The position numbers and the translations under genes were made by a program. Positions 1-9,731 of a DNA stretch of 64,000 bases are shown here, one piece after another (position 1 is the first letter of the stretch; the number at the start of each line of letters is the position of its first letter). The notes beneath the pieces were generated by a model that saw nothing but the letters and a program-made list of their open reading frames with translations, did not search any database and was not told the DNA's origin. This DNA comes from Craspedostauros australis (taxonomy: Eukaryota > Bacillariophyta > Bacillariophyceae > Mastogloiales > Achnanthaceae), in contig JAMXDE010000047.1 of assembly GCA_026770025.1 (NCBI GenBank), positions 62,001 to 126,000 on the forward strand, given 5' to 3'.

Positions 1-119
1 TCATGTTGCAACCCTTCGAGTCCAACATTCTGCGGCACGAAGTCGTCGCGGACGATGTTGCGGTGGGGAATCGAGTCAAACCCCAACCAGGTGAAGATCT
101 GGGTCAGTGTGATCGCCAT
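1..119 (-). CDS. 5' end of a retroelement-like ORF, cut by the window edge
   Basis: An ATG at 117-119 on the minus strand opens 39 codons that run off the left edge without a stop. The protein begins MAITLTQIFTWLGFDSIPHR and continues with a hydrophilic stretch and a leucine/glycine-rich turn. The pattern resembles the N-terminus of gag-like ORFs of diatom retroelements, but too little is present for a firm family call. A chance ORF or the start of a host gene is possible. An LTR-like repeat begins 160 bp upstream of this start. Confidence 0.3.
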   Translation of the reverse strand, partial: MAITLTQIFTWLGFDSIPHRNIVRDDFVPQNVGLEGLQH

Positions 120-278
120 GCTGTGTGGTGGTCAGCCGGTACTGCCGCTGCTGGACACTCTCACTTGGATGATCAATCCGTGAGTCCGTTGAGCTCCCAA
201 GTGACCTGACTTCTGCGAGCCGTCGCTCCTGCCGTCACTGGTTCCAAATCGCAGAGCGAAGCAACTGATAAACCGAAT

Positions 279-1131
279 GATTCTGGCCTGCTTGCGTGCT
301 CAGGATGCGAAGTGAAGCACTCTCAGGCACACAGATGACAGTCTTCTATTGCTTATCTGTTGTTGGTGTATTGCTGATACACTCCTTGTTGTGAACCAGA
401 TTGTGACCGCATGCCATGAATCCAACAAAGACACATGCTCTGTTCGTTTTTTTCCCTTTGTGTTGTTTCAGCCACAAACACTCCGCCTCGGTTGCTTATG
501 ACTGTACGGTCACAGAATCATTGACCAATACGAGCTACGCGACTCGTTTGACCCTATAACTTGCTCTGTTTTGGCGCGAAATTTTGGCGCGAAACCTCCC
601 ACCAACAAATACGGAACAATCACTCTTTTCCCTCCTCCCACACTCAATCATGAATCACCACTGACTCAAACACTATCCGAAGTCAATGGGATCAAGACAC
701 CCTGGGAACTATGTGCTCTCCTGAACTATTGTAATGCAGCCAACCTGAATTCCATTGTCAGCTATACAAGCTGACAACCCTGCACGACAATAGCCAAGAG
801 ATCCTCCCTGCTTCAACACATGCAGGGAATCTTACATCAATTCCCTTGGCCTGACAACCTGTGTTCTCGATCTCAACCTCAATCAAGGTGTCAAGGCTTG
901 TACTCAAACGTAGAACGACTACGATGAGATACTGGAGAAAGAGAGGAAGAGAGGACCCGTCCGCCCTCAGCACTGAACCTCTGAAGGTCAGTGCAGAGCC
1001 GCACCATTCAGACTGACTATAGTTTCTTCATCCTGCATCTCAAACTGATCAACTCACAATGCAGACTATTCAAATAACAAATAGAACAACTCAAGATCAG
1101 CAATACAACACTCATCTACTTCATTGTCACA
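279..1131 (+). repeat. LTR-like sequence related to the F6 LTR
   Basis: The segment starts TGATTCTGG and ends ATTGTCACA, so it has TG...CA ends in plus orientation. Its first 291 bases recur at 37739-38029 with about three mismatches. From the TTTTGGCGCGAAA motif onward it resembles the minus-strand 3' LTR of F6 (59555-60121): both share the motif, a later GGGAACTAT segment and the end ACTCATCTACT. No internal coding region follows, so it is a solo or truncated LTR. The exact 3' end and the orientation are inferred from the F6 comparison. Nothing else is recognised in it. Confidence 0.5.
569..594 (+). promoter_or_regulatory. Tandem E2F-like sites in an LTR
   Basis: Two perfect head-to-tail copies of TTTTGGCGCGAAA lie at 569-581 and 582-594. 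This fits the E2F/DP consensus TTTSGCGC on both strands. The same 13-mer occurs once, in the corresponding place, in the F6 LTR at 60046-60058. Binding and function are inferred from the motif only. Confidence 0.4.
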
Positions 1132-1247
1132 TACTACTAATCTCCAGACGGTCGCCCCAAGTTGACTTCATCATCAGATTCCTCGAATCTGGCAGTCAGC
1201 TAGGCCATCCCTTCCGGATCGTGTCACAACAGCACATGAAATCCAAC

Positions 1248-1821
1248 TCTCTCTCTCAACATCGTGTGCTCGTACTACACGATACTCCGTGTTCAATGCG
1301 TACTCCGCATTCGACACTCTGTTCATTCAGTACTGGCTCCTACTCCATGAGTACTTACCATTTGAAGTTCACCTTCAGTATCCATGATCTTCATGGGTCA
1401 TCGGATCTTTGCCTCCTGCTCTGACTTGGAGACAGATGTCAACGTGGTGACATGATGACATCCTGTCAACATCAGTAGGCGTCCTTCTGCTCTCCAGATG
1501 TCATGTTCCATTGGTGATGCAGCAGCCTGTCAGATGATATCATCATCTGAGGTTTAGTTGGGAAGTACCTTGAGATTCTCTTGGTACCATTGATGGATGG
1601 ACGGACGATCTTCCAATTCTCTCAGAAATCGTCATTTGCAAATTTCCTCCAGAAATCTTGCTCCTTTTCGTGTGTTCCATTTCCCCTGTAATTCTGAGGA
1701 ATCATAGCATACTATCGACACGAATGTAGTTATACCGTCCAAGTGCGTATGAGAGAATAGCGGGTGAACGATGCACATATACACGTACATCTCGACATAT
1801 ACTCACATGAACATCTCGACA
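1248..1821 (-). repeat. Truncated F1 LTR fragment
   Basis: This matches the inner and 5' part of the F1 LTR (compare 16230-16798) with scattered substitutions. It ends at the true LTR edge, CTCGACA at 1821. The roughly 220 bp at the other end, including the TGTTGGCAAG terminus, are missing. Element sense is minus, as in F1(-). It abuts the broken gene at 1822. Confidence 0.85.
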
Positions 1822-2992
1822 CAAGAATGCGTCACACAACGGACTTCCCCAATTTGTTGTTTGGATCTACACAGAAGCCCAAACAGGCAAAGGGCGAATC
1901 GACACTCACTTTGCCTACATCACTATCGTACTACGATCCTACGTACAAAGCGGCGGCAAAATTCAAACCGAACGCGAAATCTTCGACGCGATGCGAATGG
2001 GAAATATCAGAGGTACTACCACTGTCTTGGTTGATGCATCAGGTTTGGAAGGTCGCTGTGTGACGCACAAGACAAATGCACGCATCAGGTTCCGCGCGAA
2101 GGGCATGACTGTACGATCAACGCACGAGGTGCAACACGGAAACGGCTACGCAGACTTGCTTGTGGCATCAAATGTCACTGATCCAGTGCGTGTGGAAGAA
2201 GCGGAATGGGAAGACTATGACATCATGAATTTCGAGGTTCCCATCATCAACGAACACCAATCGACGCAACAACCACTCACAGCAATATCACCGCGGAAGC
2301 AGAAAAAGACCCTCAGGTTCGCGAAGAGTGCCACCGAAAGCAAGGCGCTGACGTACCTCGAAGCGATCAACATGGCAGCCTTGGAGACGCCTGACATAAG
2401 TAGTGTGCTGCAGGACACCACAGCAGCAACAGAACACCCACGATTGGCTGAGCCTGGTTGGGCTGCGAAAGCCCTGCGACGCAACGAGCCCATTCGCCCA
2501 TACCTGGTGGAAGTGTTGGAGGAGGTGTGCAGAGTGGCACGCGCGGACCCGAAGAACAGACCAACCGAGTACGAGGCATACAGGCGGTGCATGCAGACGA
2601 CCGAAATGAAGACTGACTGGTATGCACGGGTGCACGTGAACCCAATGCGAGTGAAGCAGTACATGTCCGCGTCCTACCAACGCACGAAACCGAAGGCCGC
2701 GAACACTAGTACCCCGGAAACCACGATCAACAAAAACGCGACAAACAAAACAATCACCCCACCACCGACGAACGCGAACAGCACCCACACAGAGATCGTG
2801 CCTGCACAGCACACAACAGCAGATGAGGAGGAAATCGCGCTGCAACAAGAAGAAAACGAAGCATCGGAGCAAATTGTGTGCGAGACACAAACAATGAAGG
2901 AGAATACGGAATCTCCGGAGTTGGTGGAACAAAATGTGAGGACACAATTGCTTCAGCGAGTCAGAACCGCAATGGAGGGACTAAAAAAATAG
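1822..2992 (+). pseudogene. Truncated, frameshifted gene remnant of unknown function
   Basis: A 333-codon ORF is open from an ATG at 1991 to the stop at 2992. Its frame stays open upstream to about 1880 and gives GRIDTHFAYITIVLRSYVQS, which looks like true coding sequence. Upstream of about 1890 the plausible frame is another one (FGSTQKPKQAKG), so one base seems to have been lost near 1890. The gene then stops at the F1 LTR edge at 1821. Codons about 60-220 look globular and contain a Glu/Arg-rich helical stretch (YLVEVLEEVCRVARADPKNR). The C-terminal third is Thr/Asn/Glu-rich and probably disordered. I do not recognise the family. It may be a host gene or a transposon accessory ORF. Confidence 0.45.
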
Positions 2993-3343
2993 AGTTAGCC
3001 CCAAATTGACATCGACAATCCTTCTTTTGGCAATCCAAATGAAGGCACCAAGACACTGAATCTGGCTGTTGTGCGCTAGTCGTGTCTAGATGAGCGCGAA
3101 ATCGATGGGTCCATAAAACTTAAAATAAGACATTAAAGCAAAATCGGCGTCCACAGTGCATCTTATATTTTTATCTAGTTTATGAATATGTGGGTGGCTT
3201 GGTCGAAAGCCCCATATGTTGCCACCATCCCAGGACGGACTGCAGGTCCCGTCACTCAAGTGGGTCACAAGCGCCAATAACCTGTTCGCGCCTGTCCGTC
3301 GATACGAAAGAATGAGCGCTGGCCACGAACGTGTCGAACACCA
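2993..3343. other. Intergenic, no gene seen
   Basis: AT-rich noncoding DNA lies between the gene remnant and the left inverted repeat of the DNA transposon. ORFs here are short and look random. The real outer end of the transposon could lie inside this stretch. Confidence 0.5.
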
Positions 3344-3368
3344 GCAAGACACGGGAATTTCGCCGAAA
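3344..3368 (+). repeat. Left 25-bp inverted repeat
   Basis: Starts GCAAGACACGGG and ends TTCGCCGAAA. It is the exact reverse complement of 9707-9731. Weaker similarity may continue outward from both copies. Confidence 0.75.
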
Positions 3369-3511
3369 GTGCATTGAAACCACGTACCCAAGACTTCCAC
3401 CAGTCCGGTCCCGTTCGCAACGATGTCGAAACTCCAAAGAGTCGGACGAGGACACCAGGTGAGTGGGATAGGACGTTAAATAGACGTTACAAACGTTATT
3501 TGCGATATTGC

Positions 3512-3671
3512 TACTTTCATCGAAGTGGTATTACTTTCATCGAAGTCCTGTTACTTTCATCGAAGTGGTATTACTTTCATCGAAGTGCTATTACTTTCAT
3601 CGAAGTGCTATTACTTTCATCGAATGGTTGCGACCATCATTGGCACGTGCGTACTTTCATCGAAACTCTGT
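3512..3671 (+). repeat. Left array of 20-bp repeats
   Basis: Units with core TACTTTCATCGAA start at 3512, 3532, 3552, 3572, 3592, 3612 and 3652. The period is exactly 20 bp, with one degenerate unit between the last two. The core is invariant while the remaining seven bases vary. The matching array is at 9404-9561. An iteron-like layout near a transposon end suggests protein-binding sites. Confidence 0.9.
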
Positions 3672-3992
3672 TGGTGACGGTCGGATGACAGACGGAGACC
3701 CAGCAAATTCCCGTCTCCACAGCGTCTGCGGAGACGACCAGAGCATCCACAAAAATCTCACATCTCGCACACACACACAACAACACGCATCCGTATCCTC
3801 TCCTGATTGTCACAAGTTCACTGTAATCCCATGCTGCAGGCCAAGCTCTCTTTTCAGCTGTGCTACAATTATGTATGCAACTCTCTAAGATACTACAGTT
3901 AGAATGTCCACCGTCAATCAGTACAATCAGTACAAGGAAGCTGCTGAATCTTTGGATTGGAGATACTATTTGATGCAGCTATTGTCATTACT

Positions 3993-4469
3993 CTATCGCT
4001 GTGTTTCACGGAGATCATTTTTACGTTGTTGCCAATACAGCGACTCGTATTTTGACCGCTTTGCTGCATGGAAATGTTGTCTGAATTGCTTCATCGGAAA
4101 CTCCTGATAGCATTGTCTCTTTTGATACAACTCCAATGGTTTGAGAGAATTCAAGGATGAATCCTTGAAGTCCTTTCGAAGCATGCTTTGTGCCTCAGAG
4201 CCATCCCATCTCAGTTTTGCAGCTGGCTTTGCAGAAATCGTCATCCTTCTGAATGCAGCCAGACAATCCTCTGCCTCATCGGCATCCTCCTTGTACTGTT
4301 TCCACTTTTTGCGAAGGCGGTTCAGATTGCTGCGGAAGTTGGTGTAGTTCACCTCTGAGAATTCTGCATGGCTTTCGTAGATGGCCTTTGGCTTCATCTC
4401 CTCAGTGATCGTCCCCTCCTTCAATTCCTTCTCCAGAATCTTCTTGGCATCTGCCCATTTGAACGGCAT
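3993..4469 (-). CDS. Small protein with a duplicated domain, possible Myb/SANT-like transposon partner
   Basis: The call starts at the ATG giving MPFKWADAKKILEKELKEGT and covers 158 residues. The frame is open for 90 more codons upstream, but that part is low-complexity and unlike coding sequence. Two similar units are visible, about residues 3-55 and 85-145. Each runs aromatic-W-x-x-(S/A)-x-A-x-x-(I/M)-L, then K-(E/D)-(L/F), a Pro-containing turn with (I/L)-Y or L-Y, then F-x-x-x-x-F-R. Between them is a charged linker (KKWKQYKEDADEAEDC). The helical, basic, duplicated layout fits a DNA-binding protein. PIF/Harbinger elements typically encode a Myb/SANT-like partner, and this ORF lies inside the inverted repeats, so that role is plausible but inferred. 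Confidence 0.5.
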   Translation of the reverse strand: MPFKWADAKKILEKELKEGTITEEMKPKAIYESHAEFSEVNYTNFRSNLNRLRKKWKQYKEDADEAEDCLAAFRRMTISAKPAAKLRWDGSEAQSMLRKDFKDSSLNSLKPLELYQKRQCYQEFPMKQFRQHFHAAKRSKYESLYWQQRKNDLRETQR

Positions 4470-4983
4470 TTTGGGCCCTGGCTCAACACTGCCACACAGC
4501 TGCTGTTTGTGAGAATGCTGTTGCAAGGGGCTTCTGTGAACAGATTTGGTGATGACGTGACAATCAAGATGGTCCAGAGTCGCTTCTTGTCGTGATACCA
4601 GCATTGCTATTAGTATTGGCATTGCCATTGCCATTGGGGTTGTGAGATGACTGCAACATCCAAAAGGAATTGTTGCCGCTGATGTTGATGCTGGGTTTCC
4701 AGCACAGTGGCAGGACGAGTCTCTCTGCTGCTTTGCCATGTTCGATTCTGCTCCATCACAGCTTGACCTGCAACTTTCAGTATGGCTGTTGTCATTGCTG
4801 TTGCCGTTGTTGTTGCCATGATGCGTGTTGGTTGCCGTTGCTTTTCAGCCTTGTCTTGCTGTTACTATACAATCAATTGATGTATTGATTGATCAATGAA
4901 TGCAATGTTTCCTTGCTGTTGAAAACTTTCCGTCTTCTCTTTGAGTGGTAGGATGGTGGCTTCGCTCGTCGTCCACTGTCAGG

Positions 4984-4986
<3 letters not shown>

Positions 4987-5079
<93 letters not shown>
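4987..5079. repeat. (TG)n microsatellite
   Basis: An uninterrupted TG dinucleotide run of about 46 units. It is followed to about 5150 by imperfect repeats of a CGCACTTCTTGCG-like motif. Long Cys-Val or His-Thr ORFs through it are artefacts. Confidence 0.95.
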
Positions 5080-5080
<1 letters not shown>

Positions 5081-5301
5081 CTGCGCACTTCTTGCGCACA
5101 CTTCTTACGTATTTCTGACGCACTTCTTGCGCGCACTTCTTGTGCGCATCTGAGCGGATGACGCGAATCGACGTTGTCGACCCACAGAAATACCGACACT
5201 GATGTCATCTGCCACGCGGCGGGTCGTGTGGGTTGGCCGAAATAAAAAAAACTGTGGGCATCACCACGACGCTCTGTGGTCACAAAAAAGAACACAACAA
5301 C

Positions 5302-7171
5302 ATGAGCAATCCTACCAATGACACCACTTCGCTTACTCCAGCGCGTTCCCACCGTGGAGCAACTCCCAACCGTTCAAATTCGAAATCAATAGGACCGGCA
5401 GCCGACATTGCCATCATCGACTTCATTCTTGGAGCAACGCGCCATGACAAGTTCTGGCTGCACTGCGACCTACATGCACACATCCTCGGTGAGAGTGGGA
5501 CTGCAAAGCGATGTACTTCCCGGCAGCGCAAGCGCTATCTCGAGACGCACCTTGACAAGCAAGAACTTCAAGCATTGCGCGAAGCGCAGAAGAAGGCATT
5601 GAATGGAGAGAGCCAACGGACACCACCAGCATCACCAACAATGCCAGCAACAACAGAAACGCCAACAACAACCAAAAGTGTCACATCATCCATCATAAAA
5701 CAGAAGTTTCCAACCATCGTAACACCTTCCACATCAAAGTCAACACTCTCACCACAACGACAACGCAAGTTGCTTTTCTCCACCGAAGAAACAATGGACA
5801 ACGACAACGACACCATCATCACCACTACCACCACCGAGAGCGACGCTGGCGAGCGCTATCTCATCGATCTTGATCGTCCATTCAAGCATGTCGACAACAT
5901 CATGATCTACCGGATGGAAGGTGTTGTCGTTGACGGCCGTTCCTTCTCTTGCCTCGTCATCTGCAAGCCGTTTGTGGACAAGGATGACATCCACAAGATC
6001 AAGGCATCCATCTGTGAGGATGGAACATGCATCAAGATTGAGGAGCCAGCCATCCCCTCACTCATGCTCGAGCCCAGCACGGATGAGATGTTCGTTCAGA
6101 AGAAGGGGGCCATGGATGGCAATATTGAGCGAGAGAAGATGCTCTTCCACACGCTGGTTAACCGTGAAACCGCCAAAGGAGTGGGCTCCAAGTTCACATA
6201 CTTTCATTGCCCAAAAGGCATGACTCTCAGCGCCAATTTCTTTGGAAACGAGTCTGACTGCCTCACAAAGACCTATTGTCCAACACCCAAAATCCTGGTG
6301 CACAAGGCAAGCGGTCGACAGATCAAGATCCCCACAAACATGGTGTGCTGGAGAGTTGCCATTTCTGGCTTCCATGGGAGAGTTGGATCGGTTGGAACCA
6401 ACAGCCCCGATGTTGATGATGCATTCTTCCAGATGCTGTCGAGCACCAGTGAGTCGCCACCTCCATGATTCTTCGAGCAACTTCTTTTGCAGATGCCTGG
6501 CCATGTTGCAACACCTAACCACGATACTTTAGTGACAGCAGTAACTCACATCATCTATTCTCTCCTCTTGTTTTGCTTGCTCTATTTATGGTGTAGCAAA
6601 CATCACCATCAACCCCAGTGAGTCCCTGGATATGGACATCGAAGACTCCCCATCGCCATCTCCAATCCTGTCCAACAATCAGGTCAACCCACCACAGCCA
6701 TTTGCAGGTGTGCCAAGCTTGGGGCCTGAAGAGGTCGGAAGCAACCCAGGACCTGAGGGGGTGCCAAGCAACCTGGATTTTGGCAACTTCGAGGAAGGGA
6801 GGTCCCCGTTGAACGCTCCTCTTCCTGATGACATGGGGAGAGACGACCATGGTTTTCCCATTGTTGTAACTTCGAAGTTGGAAGGGCCTGGGACAAATGA
6901 ACTTGTGGTGAGCACAAGCCCAACTGTTCATCGTCAACTTGTTGCCTGCGCTGTGCCGCCAACCTCTGATGCTGTCATGGGCGATGAAGGCCAGCACTTG
7001 AAGCGAGAGGCAGCCGCAGCCCACGTGAGCACCCCCCCAAAGCTCAAGCCTGACTGCGACGCAGTAGATTGCAAGTTTCCTGCTTCAGATCAGGTCAACA
7101 AGTCTCTGCCAATGGCAGGTTCGAATGTCTCTGGCGGCGATGACTACGATCCTCTTGACGACTACTTTTGA
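5302..7171 (+). CDS. Unknown two-exon gene inside the DNA transposon
   Basis: Exons are 5302-6448 and 6597-7171, 573 residues in total. The 148-bp intron has donor GTGAGT at 6449 and acceptor TAG at 6594-6596. Phase 1 joins the frames exactly: ...SSTS continues as (T)NITINPSESLDMD. The ATG at 5302 (MSNPTNDTTS) is preferred because the open frame upstream has no ATG. Residues about 30-90 are globular and basic. A Thr/Ser/Pro-rich linker follows, then a conserved-looking region at about 190-380 with RYLIDLDRPFKHVDNIMIY and later VVVDGRSFSC and KFTYFHCPKG. Exon 2 is Pro/Gly/Asp-rich and ends DDYDPLDDYF. I do not recognise the family. It may be a transposon accessory protein or a captured host gene. 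Confidence 0.65.
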
Positions 7172-7226
7172 TCAATACAAATGGATGGAGAGAAGTAATT
7201 GTTGTAATAGTCTGCACCTTATCATT

Positions 7227-8315
7227 TTATATCTCAAATATTGGATGCCCATTGTCCAATTCATATTGAATCAAAACACAGCACGATTCGAATACACTTT
7301 GGTGCTTATCGAGTTGGTTGCGATAGTCGTGCACAAGCGCTTTGAAGCTTTTTATTCTCCCATTGAAGCTCTCATGGCGAGCTCTCGCTCTGTTCTTGAA
7401 CTTCTTGACGGCAGCCGAATCCATTGGATTTGGTGCACTGATAGTTGATTCATTGCAATACCCACCATCGGCAATCACCATGCCCCCTGGTGGCAGTTTG
7501 GACCTCAGACCGTTGGGTTTTCGGTACATTGCAAGATCAGACGTGGAGGCTGGGAAGGGACCATTGATCCATACCAACTTGCTTTCGGCCAATGATATGC
7601 CAAGCTCGTATGTAAACCCAGCAGAGTGGGATTTATGGGAGTACCACTTCGTCCCTGGGTCCGTCCTTGGCTCATAGATCTTGACATGCACTCCATCCAC
7701 ACTGATCAGGAAGCGCTTGTCGTCGCCAGATAGCTCGAGGCTGTTGGGGGGCCAGACAACCTGGGAGAGGATGAGCCAAAGAAATGCAAGATATGCAAGT
7801 AGGAGACTTTGTCAGAAGAGGCAATGAATGAAGGTAAGAGCAATGTGTGCACACTGACTTACCTTCTCGGGGAGCAATGCTTGAATTGCTGGTATGTACG
7901 ACCAAATGAGAGATCGGATGGTTTTCTCATCCAAATGCCAACGACCGGCCATCGCATGCTCTGTGCTGTACTGTTTGAGCCAATTCAGGACAACAAAGAC
8001 TTCGTATGGGCGTGGCCGCTTCACTTTGTGCTCTTGTTCGCTATTGGTTAAATCAACGAATAGACATCCAAAGCTCTCCGGACTCAAGCCATACATTGCA
8101 GAAAAGCGATCTGTTCTTGTTCGTTCTGCCATCCTTTTTTGCCGGAAACCAGCATATTTCAGGCCAAGCTCCAGAATCTCATCACGAGTCAAGAAGGCAA
8201 CATCAGCTGCATCATTGGCGATCTGATTGCTGGATCGATTGTGTCTGGCTTCACAAGTGCCTCGAATAGCCAGTTGTCTTGCTTGATTGCTTTGGGAAGT
8301 ACCTCGAATGACCAA
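7227..8315 (-). CDS. DDE transposase, PIF/Harbinger-like
   Basis: Exon 1 is 8315-7863 and exon 2 is 7760-7227 on the minus strand, 328 residues. The 102-bp intron at 7761-7862 has GTAAGT at its start and CAG at its end, and the exons join in phase 0 (LLPEK then VVWPPNS). The N-terminal half has a helix-rich region around RYGLSPESF-type sequence (FSAMYGLSPESFGCLFVDL). Exon 2 holds the DDE core: Asp in SVDGVHVKI, Asp in VIADGGYCNE and Glu in RARHESFNGRIK, with the usual DGGY and H-E-x-x-N signatures. The frame stays open upstream through the 69-bp minisatellite to 9059 except for one TGA at 8499-8501. The natural start may therefore be upstream and this copy may be mutated. It would cut and join the transposon ends in the nucleus. 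Confidence 0.8.
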
Positions 8316-9035
8316 TTGCCATGCAGATTCGCCCTCCTGCTGTGCAGTTGATCCGATGCTTTGGCTGGTACCTCGAATGGTTGGTTGGTGTGCAGATTTG
8401 CCCTCCTCATGTGCGGTTGATCTGCTGCTTTGGCTGATACCTCGAATGCTTGATTGTGGCGCAGTTCCGCCATCCTGATGTGCAGTTGATCCGCTGCTTC
8501 AGCTGGTACCACGAATGCTTGGTTGCTGTGCAGTTCCGACCTCTTGATGTGCAGTTGATCCGCTGCTTTGGTTGGTACCTCGAATGGTTGGTTGGTGTGC
8601 AGATTTGCCCTCCTGATGTGCGGTTGATCTGCTGCTTTGGTTGATACCTCGAATGCTTGATTGCCGCGCAGTTCCGCCATCCTGATGTGCAGTTGATCCA
8701 CTGCTTCGGCTGGCACCACGAATGCTTGGTTGCTGTGCAGTTCCGACCTCTTGATGTGCAGTTGATCCGCTGCTTTGGTTGGTGCCTCGAATGGTTGGTT
8801 GGTGTGCAGTTCCGCCATCTTGATGTGTGGTTGATCTGATGCTTTGGCTGGTACCTCGAATGACCAATTGCCGCACAGATCCGCCCTCCTGATGTGCAGT
8901 TGATCCGCTGCTTTGGTTGGTGCCTCGAATGGTTGGTTGCTGTGTAGGTTCGCCCTTGTGATGTGTGGTCGGTTGACTGCTTGTTTTGCCATCTGTCTGA
9001 TTGCTTTGGCTGGTTCCTCGAATGGTCAGTTGCCT
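8256..9035 (-). repeat. 69-bp minisatellite encoding 23-residue repeats
   Basis: About ten imperfect 69-bp units read on the minus strand as repeats such as QPTIRGTNQSSGSTAHQEG, in frame with the transposase ATG at 8315. All three minus frames are largely open because 69 is divisible by three and the unit lacks stops. In the transposase frame only one unit carries a stop, TGA at 8499-8501, where a neighbouring unit has CGA. This fits a single C-to-T change at a CpG. Confidence 0.85.
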
Positions 9036-9403
9036 TCCAGGTTCGCACTTCCGATACATGGTTGGCTGACTGCTTGTATTGTTGGGTGATGAGTTGGTCT
9101 GTGCTATGTTGGCGATGTTCTCCGTATGTTGCTATCTCTGTACGGTCTCTGCTGCCTTTGCTTACTTTTTGGTGAATGTTGGTATGTCAATTGGTTGGCT
9201 GATGGCTGAGTTCTTCCTCTGTGATGTGATCGGTCTCATGTTGCCGGTGCCACAAAGACCTTCTTTGTTGCGTTGAGCGAACTGGATTTGCACGGGGTTT
9301 CCGAGTCTTGTTTTTGTCATTGGGTCTTGTTGTAACCGCATCTTTGTTTTGTTTAGACACGAGCCGTTGTATTGAATCGTGGTGACCAACGTTGGATGGT
9401 GAT

Positions 9404-9561
9404 CGCTTTCATTGGAGTCGCAGTACTATCGTCGGACTGGTGGTACTTTCATCGAACTGGTCGTACTTTCATCGAACTGGTCGTACTTTCATCGAACTGG
9501 TCGTACTTTCATCGAACTGGCGGTACTTTCATCGAACTGGTGGTACTTTCATCGAACTTGT
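9404..9561 (+). repeat. Right array of 20-bp repeats
   Basis: Units with core TACTTTCATCGAA start at 9444, 9464, 9484, 9504, 9524 and 9544, with degenerate units at 9404 and 9424. The period is 20 bp. Core, period and orientation equal those of the array at 3512-3671, but the linker is mostly CTGGTCG/CTGGTGG rather than GTGGTAT. Confidence 0.9.
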
Positions 9562-9706
9562 TGTCATTGGAAGGTGTTCGGAATTCAAACTAAACGACGT
9601 TATATACGTTAAACTAATAATGCAATAGTGGTCCATTGAGTCCAACCACAGTTCGTTTGGGGCATTGGGGGATTAGTCCATGTGGTCGAACGCAAACGGC
9701 ATCGAG

Positions 9707-9731
9707 TTTCGGCGAAATTCCCGTGTCTTGC
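9707..9731 (-). repeat. Right 25-bp inverted repeat
   Basis: Reads TTTCGGCGAA...GTGTCTTGC on the plus strand and is the exact reverse complement of 3344-3368. It lies about 145 bp outside the right repeat array. Confidence 0.75.

Larger units (their letters stand above)
3344..9731. mobile_element. Candidate PIF/Harbinger-like DNA transposon with repeat arrays at both ends
   Basis: A 25-bp sequence at 3344-3368 occurs in perfect inverted form at 9707-9731. About 145-170 bp inside each copy lies an array of 20-bp repeats with the same core, TACTTTCATCGAA, in the same orientation at both ends. Between the arrays are a small duplicated-domain protein (3993-4469, minus), an unknown two-exon gene (5302-7171, plus) and a DDE transposase (7227-8315, minus). 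The symmetry and the transposase suggest one 6.4-kb element. PIF/Harbinger elements usually carry a transposase plus a Myb/SANT-like protein, so a third gene would be extra. No clear target-site duplication was found, and the true ends may lie further out. Confidence 0.55.

Noticed and set aside
274-569. 296-bp repeat read as the minus-strand 5' LTR of an element starting at 119, with its partner 37734-38029 as the F4 3' LTR
   Set aside because: In that orientation the ends are not TG...CA and no primer site is evident. The plus orientation gives TG...CA and resemblance to the F6 LTR. It is kept as an open alternative.
3512-3671. Regular 20-bp repeats considered as a CRISPR array
   Set aside because: The unit is only 20 bp with near-constant linkers and no unique spacers, the context is eukaryotic, and there are no cas genes.
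4873-5352. Long minus-strand ORF with a poly-His-Thr tract
   Set aside because: It is a translation of the (TG)n microsatellite and has no coding character outside it.
8189-8992. 267-codon minus-strand ORF (repeats with NQPFEVPTKAADQLHI)
   Set aside because: It is another frame of the 69-bp minisatellite and is out of frame with the transposase.
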